From Aurelia coerulea (lineage: Eukaryota; Cnidaria; Scyphozoa; Semaeostomeae; Ulmaridae), in assembly GCA_039566865.1 (NCBI GenBank), contig CM076949.1, positions 8,657,501 to 8,721,500 of the forward strand: DNA of 64,000 bases, in the 5' to 3' direction. Below the pieces are notes generated by a model. The model was not told the DNA's origin. It searched no databases and saw nothing but the letters and a program-made list of their open reading frames with translations. The position numbers and the translations under genes are program-made. Shown one piece after another: positions 38,101-50,100 of the stretch; within the stretch, counting starts at the first letter, position 1; each line of letters opens with the position of its first letter.

Positions 38101-41100
38101 GCTTATACGAGTTGATATTAGTTATGGACTTTAAATCAGAAGGTAGGCTATTCCATATTTTTGGCCCCAAGTACGACAAGCATTTTTGGCCAGTGTTGCT
38201 TTTGCGAAAAGGAAGGTTCAATTTAAACTTGGACCTTCGTGTCACTCGGCTTTGGTCGATTGGGTGGAATATTTCGTCAGTATGAGCTGGAGCTGTTCCT
38301 TTGAAAAATTGCATTATGTTTACAAATGTATGTTGATCAACTCTGTTCTTTGTCGGAAGCCAATTTATAGCTTTGAATTCTGCTGCCCCAACATGTACTG
38401 TGTTGTTTAAATGCAGATAGAAGCGAATGCATTTGTTCTGGGCTGACTGGATATTTTTAGACAACCTCTTATTCAACATTGGGAACCATGAGGTGCATCC
38501 ATAATCAAAGTGGGGTTGGATAAGAGCATTCAAAAGCAATCTACGAAGGGAGCTATCCAGAAAGCTTTGTTTTCTTTACAGAAATTTCAGCTTGCCATTT
38601 ATTTTTCCAAGCATTTTAGTTGCCATTGATTCCCCAGAGAGATTTTCCTCCCGGTCACATCCAAGATATGCGACCTTTGAGTGCTGTTTTCTCTATTTCA
38701 CCTCTCCTGATGTTAAGCTTTTTTACGTTTTTGCATTTTTTCGGCTGAAAAGAATGGATTTGGTTTTGTCTTCTCCAAAATGAATGCTTAGTTTGTTTTC
38801 CAAAAACCAATCAAATAAAGAGTTGAAGTTTCTATTCAAGGTAGTATCTATTTTCTCGATGTCTTTGTCTCTAAAGATTAAGCAGGAATCATCTGCGTAC
38901 AGAAGCAAGTCACAGTCAACTGCCCGTGCCATGTCGTTCACGTACAAGAGGAAAATGAGTGGACCAAGAATCTACCCCTGAGGAACCCCACATGACAAAT
39001 TACCAGGGTTTGAATATTCTTTTCCAATATTGACAGAAAATGATCGGTCCTGGAGATAAGATTTAAACCATGAAATGGTAGAGTCACTAAAGCCGAAACA
39101 TACCATTTTATCTAGGAAAATTTCATGGTCAGTTGTGTCGAATGCTTTTTGTAGGTCAATCAAAATCATGCCTGTGAGCATACCATTTTCAAATCCTTCA
39201 TGGATCTTATCACTCAAGTAGGATAGGCAAATATCTGTTGAATGATGTGCGCGAAAGCTGGATTGGTATCTATATAATATTTTCATTTCATCAAGGTATT
39301 TTTGTACTTGACAATGAATAATTTTTTCAAGAATTTTTGATAGTTGTGGAAGCGGAGAAATTGGTCTATAGTTTTTGGGATCGTCTTTTGATCCTTTTTT
39401 GAAAAGTGGTTTCAGTTTTGCTTGTTTGCAACCATCAGGAAATGTGGATTGAAGGATTGAGAGATTGCATAATTCAGTTATTGGCTCTGCTAGAGCTGTT
39501 GCGCCATCTTTGAGGAATTTCCCAGCAATATTATCCAACCCAGTTGCTTTTGAAGGGTTGATTTCTTCCAAGAGTTTTAGGACAGTTTCAAGAGGAGTGG
39601 GAACCAGTGCAAATGGTTTAGAGAAGTTTAGGTGTTGGTAATATTTATGCACATTGTCTAGTCTATGAGGGGAACGTTCGTGTTTTTTAACAAAATTCGA
39701 AGCCAGATTTGAAAAAAAGTCCTTGAAAATGTTGGCATCATCAAAACATGGTTTACCTTTGTTGCTTAGGAAAATTTTGGAAGGCGACTCTTTCCCTGAG
39801 GACAATCCTAAAGATTTTAGACACTCCCATAGTTCTTTGGCTTTTCCTATATTCTCGTTTATTTTTCCAATGACAACTGATTTTTTCTTCTGTTTTATCA
39901 AATTTTGAACAAGGTTACGCGCTTTCTTGAAGTTTACATAGTCAGAATGGATTTTAGATGTTCTAAATTTTTTTAGCAGTTTGTCACGATTCCTAATCCC
40001 CTCAAGAACTTCATGGTCCATCCACTCCTGTGAGTCCTTCCTTATCCGAATTTCCCTCACAGGGGCTATTTCATTTGTAACATTGGTGCTCAATTCAACG
40101 AAATGGGAATATGCAGCATTAATGTTTTCATATTCCAAATAGTTTGGAAATTTGATTTGACCCAGTTTATCGAGGAAGATTAGTTTTGTATTATAATCCA
40201 AAGTGAGCTATGTTTATAATCCAAAGTGACTCTAAGAGTTTGACAGTCTCCTCAGATTTGATTACATTACCGTTAATGTTAATTTGTTATCCACTGGTAT
40301 TTGCTCGAATTTTTCTGAGCAATAAAGCATGGATTTTTCAGGGTCGGCAATCATTTCATTTTGCTCTAGCCAGGACAAAATAATTCCTGTTTCTTTTTCC
40401 AAAATATTGACAAGATCGGGCATGCTTTTTGCAAAATAAGAAAGTGTATTGTCGTCAGCATAATTGTAGAGTGTTGCCTGTTTTATGAAAAGAAATAAAT
40501 CATTTATGTGGAAATCAAAAATGGGTCCAGCCACAGATCCTTGGGGGTACACCAGATATCACCTCTTGGAAAGAACTGTACGTATTATTTATCAGAACGC
40601 TTCGTTTTCGTCGTTTGAGATAAGAGTAGGTGAGGACAAGCGCATCTTCTTCGAATCCATACACAGGTAATTTTGCAATAAGCAAATCATGTGGGATGCA
40701 GTCAAAGACTTTTGACAAATCCATTAGGATAGCACATACAAGATAGTCGTTATTGTGAGGTTAGACAATCTTCTAGCTGATATTTTTGGGTTTTAATGAT
40801 GCTAAACGGATATTTTTGGGTTTCCTGAAAATATCTCGGACTAACCCCCCCCCCCTATGTGTATGTGCTGAGTGCCCCCATGGGGTCAATGGGGTCAACT
40901 TTAAAGGCACTGAGTCCATCTAAATATCTGAGCGTTAAAGCCTGGTTTCCATTAAATGGTAAGGGGATCGGCGGCAGTCTGCGATCGTCGGCGATCCCTA
41001 TCTTCCATCTTCCAGCATCTTCCAGCATCCAGCATCTCCAGCATCTTCCATCTGCGACTTCAGCAGAGTGTTTCCATTCGTCGGCGACCAGTCGGCGACA

Positions 41101-44100
41101 GTCTGCGACGCACCTATACCATGATCCTCTTCAAACCCACAAGATAGCGTGCAAGCGTAGCAACAATGACTTCATCATCATCATCATCAATAATTTATTT
41201 AATGTAGGCTAAGTAAAATAAAAAGAATAGCTAAATTACAGCTAATTTAGGCCTACTTTACAAAAATTTACAAAATTTACAAATTAATTCCTAAAGCTAA
41301 TCAATAAAAACATTTAGTGGATTATATACAAGATAAAAGCATGCCTTCCCTACGAGGTACGGAGCGACGCCCACCTCCCAGAGAGACGGCGGACACACCG
41401 CGCGAGGGAACCCCCACACGCATATCCTAAGCTGCGGTCGCCGCTAGGGAGCAATTCCCCAGTTCAACCGCAGCCCAGTGCCTGCATCGTGAAGGGGATC
41501 TCACATCCCGCACAGCACATCCCCCATCCCACCGGGAAGCAGTGCACCGCCCCCATCCTCGCGAGAAGGCCCAAGAAATGTTTATCATGTTAGAAACCCA
41601 ACTCTTGGAATGTATGTTTTGCAGAGCCTACAGTTGCATTTTTCGCCATTCCAACATCTAATTCGTTTTTTGAAAATAGGAAGGGTGCTTGATCGTTTTA
41701 TTTCGTGCGGTAAAAACTGCCAAAGTTTATTTCCAAGGTAGGCTATGGTCTCAACTCCAAAGGACGTGGTTCGCACCTTTGGAATTTGAGCGTCATTGCC
41801 ATGCCTTAGGTTGCAGCTAATACCTCTCTCCATAAAAATATCTTTCATGAAAGGTGGATTTAGATCAGACTTTGTTTTAAAAATTTCCGTCATAAGCAAC
41901 TGTAAGTTTCTTACATGGATGGGCACCGAATTGCTCTGTTCCAGGAGAGAACCAAAATCACTTCCGTGATCCTTGTACGCAATGCGCAGTGCCCTTTCGT
42001 GAACATGATTTATTCTATGGTTTAAAGTTCTGTCATAAAACATCCAAACAAGTGGACAGTAGCTAAAGTGCGATAACACAAATGCTCTCATTAGCTGCTG
42101 CAATTTGAACTACTATCATCTAATTGGCTAATCAGATCCACGTGATCATAGTTTAACAAAAGCGGAACTGCGATGATCGCCGATCGTCTGCGATGTGTGT
42201 TTCCATAAACATTTCCCAGATCGGGACAGTCGTAACGATCGGGAAAGTTGAACTTAGTTCAACTTTCCCGACGCTTACGATCCACGATCGCCGACGGTCT
42301 TAAGGATGGGCAAGTGTTTCCATTAAATCGGGAACGCAACGCAGACGATCGCAGACGATCGCAGACTGTCGCCGATCTCCTTACGATCACTCTACGATTT
42401 AATGGAAACCAGGCTTAACGCTATCTTGAATTTTGCTGAAAAATCGCTGACAGTCCTTTGTTATCGCACAATAGTGCTGAAACCATTAGCAGTGGAGACC
42501 AAAGACTTCTTAATCCTTCCTCGCTAATTTCTTTGGTTTAATTTCAATAACGATTAAATCATAACTTTTGTTGTATGATTGAAAAGAAGTTGATATTAGT
42601 CCAGAGCGCACTATTTATGTAGACTGATTACACGTACGTAGTTATCGCTATTGATAGACTAATGAGCGTAGTGCCGCCATCCAATTCAATGAACGAAGCG
42701 GAAATTGGGACTGAAGTAGTTAGTTTACTATTTGAAAAAAAGAAATACAAAGAACTAAATGAAAGTAAGAGGAACTTCAAATTCTGAGAACCAAACGCAT
42801 CATGTGTTTTCGCTTCTGTGTTATTGTCTCACAATAATGTGGGGATCCCCTCTTTGTTGAACATTATGTTGCAACAGTCAGCTTATTCGTAGAGAGGACA
42901 GTCTGCATCAAATTGAAGCCACTGCTAGAGTAAAGTGAAAGACAAATGTCAACTTTAATGTCCGCTTTTCAAAAGAATATTATTACTAAATGAAAGTAAG
43001 AGGAACTTCAAATTCTGAGAACCAAACACGTCATGTGTTTTCGCTTCTGTGTTATTGTCTCACAATAATGTGGGGATCCCCTCTTTGTTGAACATTATGT
43101 TGCAACAGTCAGCTTATTCGTAGAGAGGACAGTCTGCATCAAATTGAAGCCACTGCTAGAGTGAAGTGAAAGACAAATGTCAACTTTAATGTCCGCTTTT
43201 CAAAAGAATATTATTACTAAATGAAAGTAAGAGGAACTTCAAATTCTGAGAACCAAACACGTCCTGTGTTTTCGCTTCTGTGTTATTGTCTCACAATAAT
43301 GTGGGGATCCCCTCTTTGTTGAACATTATGTTGCAACAGTCAGCTTATTCGTAGAGAGGACAGTCTGCATCAAATTGAAGCCACTGCTAGAGTGAAGTGA
43401 AAGACAAATGTCAACTTTAATGTCCGCTTTTCAAAAGAATATTATTACTAAATGAAAGTAAGAGGAACTTCAAATTCTGAGAACCAAACGCATCATGTGT
43501 TTTCGCTTCTGTGTTATTGTCTCACAATAATGTCAGGCCCGTAGCACCTATTGGGGCCGGTCGGGCCCGGGCCCCCCCAATAATTTCCAGAAGTTGATTT
43601 TTTTATTCTTCATAATAACGTAGAAAACTGATCATCAGTCACAGGCCCTTGGCACTGAAGCGAGTAAGACCTATCTAAGTTCATCAACAGCAAACTACCG
43701 CCTCAACCACCTGATGGTGAAACATGTGCACAACGACAGAGTTGATAAACTCAATCTTGTCAGCATCGTAAACGAATTTGTCATAGACTCCAATGCAAGA
43801 AAATTTAACTTTGGAAAACTCAACCCTTTTGACATCAGAAGCACTTCGTCAAGTGAGGCGAAAAGTACCCAGACTTCAATAATCAATAATCATATCTAAA
43901 CTAACGAGCAGTGGCGTGGTCCTCGAGATCCCTCGAAAACCGAAGAGGAAAAAGCTGGGTATAGCTGGGAAACAATTTTCCGAGAAATGTCAAACCTTCC
44001 ATTTTAGCATTGGCAAATATGGAATCAGGGGTGCATTCTAAGCCAAAGTAAAGGATGTTTCTTCAAAAATTTTCCCAATGCTCCAATTTATAAGATAACT

Positions 44101-47100
44101 GTAAAAAAAACTATCAAATTTCCTTGTCGCTAATAATGGCAAGCATGATATTGGGAGACGCATTGTAAGCCAAAGTCAAGGATGTTTCTTCAAAAATTTT
44201 CCTCGTGCTTCAACTGATAAGAGAACTGTCACAAAACTATCAAAGTTTCCTTGTCGCTAATGGCAAGCATGATATTGGGAGATGCATTCTAAGCCAAAGT
44301 AAAGGGCGTGGCCCCAAAAATTTTCCCCAGACCCCCTCATTTCAATTTCGCCCATTTAATTTACTCTAGCCATGCCATGGCTTTCGCAGGACGCCATGAA
44401 AATTTTGCGATGGCTTTTGTAAATCAAATATCAAGTAAATCTTACACAATGCTCTTGACAAAGTATTCTTATCCTGTCGTAGTTTGATTTTAGCTAGCCT
44501 GTTTGAAATATATTTGGATTCGTAAATTTCCTATTATTTCTTCAGGACCTCCGAACATAAAATGCCCTTTCAGCAATGCACAGAAGGGTGTTGCCAAAAG
44601 AAAAGAGGGCATTGACCGAACAATTTTTCCGGGGGCTTCGCCCCCGACCCCCGGGAGCTTTACCCTTCGGTGTGAATTAGTGCCCCTCCAATCTGAAAAA
44701 CGCTCCTACGGGCCTGATTTTTTAATAAATCAGTTGTGGGGATGTCCGTCCAGAGTTGTTTACATGTTTTGGCACACAGCTTGTTTGGGGCCGGAGCTGC
44801 GTTCATTTTCCGGTCGAAGAATATTGACCTTCGTTGAAATATCTATAGAAATCGCTACAAATGAGATATACAGATAAGAATTTCAGCGATTATGCATACT
44901 GACCTGAGCAATAACCCAAACTCTTTCACTGCTATCATATCTCAAAATTGGAGGCAATTTCTAACGATTTCTGGTAGAGACATCATTTGGGCCTAAGCTT
45001 GTCCTCGCTTAAAACTCATTCCATTCCACTTAAATAGTAATGGTAAAATTCTTGAGCTAGATAATGCGCTTACCCATGACTCAGACACCAGTTTGACTTC
45101 GTCTGCCTTCTTTAATTTGCCAAATTTTTGTAAGAAACGACCAGTTGTGGGTGAATTGCAAAAATTTTCCTCGGTCCATATTTTTCTCTACACAGATTGT
45201 CCGCTTCAAACAACAAACAGTGAACTTTGACACAATATCATAAAAGTCTTGCATCACAGAACATTCCTTTTGAACGATTCAATGCGCTTTAGCGAGGCAC
45301 TCGTGAATTGTATTCACGCATTTCGTTCTTTTCGTTCTTTATTTCAATCAATGCAAAACACAAAAAGAACAAAACATTGTTTTGGGTTCGCTAAAAAAGA
45401 TACCCGGTTTTGCTATTTTGTTTGTTTGCATTGACTGATTGAACCAAATGCGTGAAAACAATTCACGAGTGCCTCGCTAAGGCGCATGGAATCGTTCTAT
45501 AGGAATGTTTTGTGATGCAAGACTTTTATGATACAAAGTTCACTGTTTGTTGTTTGAAGCGGAGAGACTGTGCAGATAAAAATATGGACCGAGGAAAGTT
45601 TTTGCAATTCACCCACAACTGGTCGTTTCTCATAAAAATTTGCTAATGTAAAAAAGGAAAACGAAGTCAAACTTGTGCCTGAGTCATGGGTAAGTGCATT
45701 ATTCAGCTCTAGAATTTTACCATTAATTTTTAAGTGCAATGAAATGAGTTTTAAGCGAGGACAAGCTTAGGCCCAAATGATGTCTCTGCCAGAAATCATT
45801 AGAAATTGCCTCCAATTTTGAGATATGATAGCAGTAAAGGAGTTTGGGTTATTGCTGAGGTCAGTATGCATAATTGCTGAAATTCTTATTTGTATATCTC
45901 ATTTCTAGTGATTTCTATAGATATTTCAACGAAGGTCAATATTCTTCGACCGGAAAATGAACGCAGCTCCGGCCCCAAACAAGCTATGTGCCTAAACATG
46001 TAAACAACTCTGGAAGGACATCCCCACAACTGATTTATCAAAAAAAATTGCGAATAACTGAAGTATTCTAGCATCCATTTCAGTTTTAGTGAGGGTACTA
46101 GAAAATATACCTCAAACGACCGATTTTGTCTCCAGGGGCTAGAAAGCGGTGATCTCATTGGCTGACAAGCATGAAATTGGATGATTTCCGCATGCTCTGA
46201 CAACCAGTAAGGATTTGAGCCTTATCTTCTTTAGGCTATTGTTTTCGTAATTTCTTTGTATTTCGAGATTGATATGTATATTTTGACCGGCCTTTATGAA
46301 ATTAAATGCAGATAAATGCCATCTTTTGGTTCTTGGGCAGAGGTGTGATGATCCTGTTACTGTTTAGGATTGGAAATGCTGATATTGTAAATAGCTCCGA
46401 AGAGAAGCTACTCGGAGTTCAAATTGATAGCAAACTTTCCTTCGGTAATCATGTTTCCACATTGTGTCAAAAGGCTAGCAATAAACTTTATGCACTTGCT
46501 CGCATATCCCCTTACATGGATCAGAGCAAACTAAGAACACTCATGAGGGCATTTATTACCAGTCAGTTTCAATACTGTCCTTTAATCTGGATGTTTCACA
46601 GCAGGCAGCTCAGCCAAAAAATTAACAAAATACAGGAAAGGGCTCTGAGAATTACTTATAAGGATACTGAATCTACTTATAGTGAGCTATTAGAGAAGGA
46701 CTGTGCCGTTACGATTCATGCAAAGAACTTGCAGTTACTTATGACTGAGATGTACAAAACAAAAATAACCTGAGCCCTTCATTCATGCACGAAATTTTCA
46801 GCGAAAATGAAAGTCATTACAATTTGCGTAACAATAACGAATTCTTCCAACCTAGGGTGAGATCTGTCAACAACGGGACGACAGAAAGCATCCGATTTAA
46901 TGGTCCACAGCTGTGGCAAACGTTACCACCAACTATACGAAATTCACGGCTTGTGTAAAACGCAGGTCATGCAGGTTAAGAAAACGCGGGTTAAATTGTG
47001 CGGGTCAAAACTAGAGGCCATGGGCATACTGGCTTTCGGCTTACAGCCTACTGATGTTTTAAGTATGATAGTCCGAAGGTTACATTGTGATAAGAAACCT

Positions 47101-50100
47101 TCATAGTCTCGACGATCGTTTGATTTGGGAAATTTTGAATGCAAATTATCATTTGTCCACATAATGAGATTTGTTGCTAGGGGAAACCCCGGAAACCACT
47201 TCAACATAATAAAATCTATTTCAAAACGCTGTATGTTGGAATTGACATTTTGTAATCAAGAACTAAATTTGTCAAGATCATTGTTAGTTTTCTAAGAAAT
47301 TTTAGGCATTGGATCAGTCAAGTAGAACACCCATCTATCAAAGAGGGTTTTGGGAAACCAATACCCTTTTTTTTTTTTTTTTTTTTTCTTTAACAAATAC
47401 ATTAAACAAAACACTACAATTTCAATTTAAACTGTTAGGGTCAGAGGCAAAAAACCAAGGTTATCGTGTTGCCTCTCACACCACAACCCTATTTACAATA
47501 TTTATATTTTCAAGCAAAGGAAAGTTAAACTATACACACAGAAATGAATGAAGTCAACGGACAACGTATTCAGGGCAAATAGACAGGAGAATAGTCCAAC
47601 AATCCGAGAATTCGCCCAATCCCCCATGCCACAAAGACAAACATTAGGCGAATTTCCAGACCGCTGGAGCACATCCCCTGTCTAAAAGTAAAAATATATA
47701 GTTTTAGATTCCTTATCTAAATCGATTTGTGTTTTTGATGTACCTGACAGTACATTGTAGAATCATTTTGTTGGCTATTGTGTTGTAGGTTTTGCTACCA
47801 AAAAGTAATAAATCACATAAATGATCATCAGGTAATTGAGTTACATCGTTGTTTACAATGTTAGATAGTTCTTCAAGCAGGATATCCCTATGGTGTAAGT
47901 ACGATTGGCAGTGCAGGAAGAAATGGGCAATTGATTCCACTGCCACATTGCATGTACACATTGGGTTGTTGCGGCCAAAATTGTGCTCAAATCTATGTTC
48001 GTTCAGGTCACTAAACCTAACGCGAAGTCTAGTTATGAGTGCTGAGTCATGGCTGTTAGTGATTCCATGCATGAGGTTTTTTTTGAGGCCTTATAATGGA
48101 AATCAATGATTTTTTGAACTGAGATATTGTCGTAGAGGTTCTTATTTCAGAATCTAAGCCATTCCAACCAATACCTCATGCAGGCAGACTCTTTTTAAGC
48201 GTATAGCTGCTTGTAGCTGCTTTTGCAAAATGTTAAAAATACCATGTCATGGGTATCAAAGGTTTCTGCAGTTTCACAGCCTTCTCAAATTTTCGTTGTA
48301 TTTAGTGAAAGGTTCCTTAAGCATTTCGTGAGGTTTGTTTTACCATACCACAACACAGCGGAAATATGCGCATTGCCATCTCAGACAAAATGTAAGATAG
48401 GCATAAATTTTTCATTATTTTGGCAACGCATTTTTGTTTGAAACACCCAGCAACTTGTTACCAAAAACTCTAGGGGTCCTGTCTTTCAATCTAACCAACG
48501 ACCAAACGAACGCTTTCCGCGCACCCCTTGTGCAAACGGTGGAGGGCCTAAAACCAGTGTGCCCATGGCCACCATTTTTGACCCGCGTGATTTAACCCGC
48601 GTTTTCTTAACCTGCATGACCTGCGTTTTACACAAGCCGCGAAATTCAGAATCTCTTTGTCAGTTTAAAGCCAAAATAAAAAATTGGAACGGAGAAAATT
48701 GCCCATGTAAATTATGCCGCGTTTTTATTCCGAACTTGGGCTTTTTATGATGATAATATTTGAATATCTGCTTTTATACACTTTTATGCCTTTATACTGT
48801 ATACTTTCGATGAATTGTAAAAAATTTTATCCCCTTTTTTCTGATGTAACATTTGTATTTTAAAATTTTAACTAACGTTGGAATTACTTAGCTGATTACT
48901 TTTAGCTATATTTTTTATGTATCCAACGGTAAAGAAATTGATAATAATAATAATAATCCAAACTTGTGCTGTAAAAAAAATTGGGAAATCTTAAGCAGTT
49001 TTTTGTCCTGGTTGCGTTTTATGAAGGTAGGTAAAATTTAGAAAAATCTTCACGGGTTTCTTTTCTCTCCTTCGCTTTTTAGCAGTTTGATTGGTCCGTG
49101 AAAATGAGGCTTTGGCGGTTTCGACCATGGGCCACAAGCAATCGGCTATGTACGACGAAAGATTCCTATGCTGCATACGATTCAAATCTTTCAATAGGGC
49201 ACAGGGAAACCCGCAAATCTTCCAATTTCACGCTTATAAGCCAATGATATCGCCGTATTCCAATCACATGACTGAAAATAAGGCTTTCGAGATATAACTT
49301 TTCGAGTACCTTCACGAAAATAAAAATAGATATTTGACTAATAAAGATACAGAGCTGGTTTTCATTTTCATTTAATACTTTCATTTAATATTATTAATAC
49401 ACAAATTAACCCTTCAGCAAATTAAAATATATAACATCAATTTTTACAATGATAAACCTTATGAATTAAAACCTAAAGCCCTATAAAACTTAATCCTTGC
49501 TGTTCTTCCAGGGAGTTGTACGACGAAAGATAGAAAACTTCCAGGGAGTTTTACCACAAATCGATTCGTGAGGCCCCACTCCACATTTGTTTTTCTGCAT
49601 TTGGTTAAAATCTCGTCAGGGATAGGCGTTACATCCAGGGGCGGACTGGCAGTATACTTAGGGCCCGGGCGATGGAGCAAGAAAGGGGCCCAATACCAAG
49701 GCAAGAGAAGCGAGCCGCAAAATTTTGGGGCGTCCAGCGTACTTCCCCCGAAAAAATTTGCAAACGCGCTCTTTAGACTGTCTTAAAACGGTATTTAAAC
49801 AATTTCTAGTAATCTGAGTGGTCTATCGATGCACTGCATTTTGCTATGTATGTTCTCAAGCAAGCTATTATTGAAGAATGTAATTTTTGATATAGACCTA
49901 TGAGCATCTATAAGTTGAACACAAGAACAGTGAGCTACAACATGATGCGGGGACTTACGCCGTGGCTTGGCCAGGGCAAAATTTGAATTCAGCAAAATGA
50001 TGGGATCTGGGGCAAATGCCTTGAAAAATGGTAGAGGTTACTCCCTTTACTTTGGCTTAGAACACTTCCACAGATTCCATATTAGCTGGCGCTAAAATAG

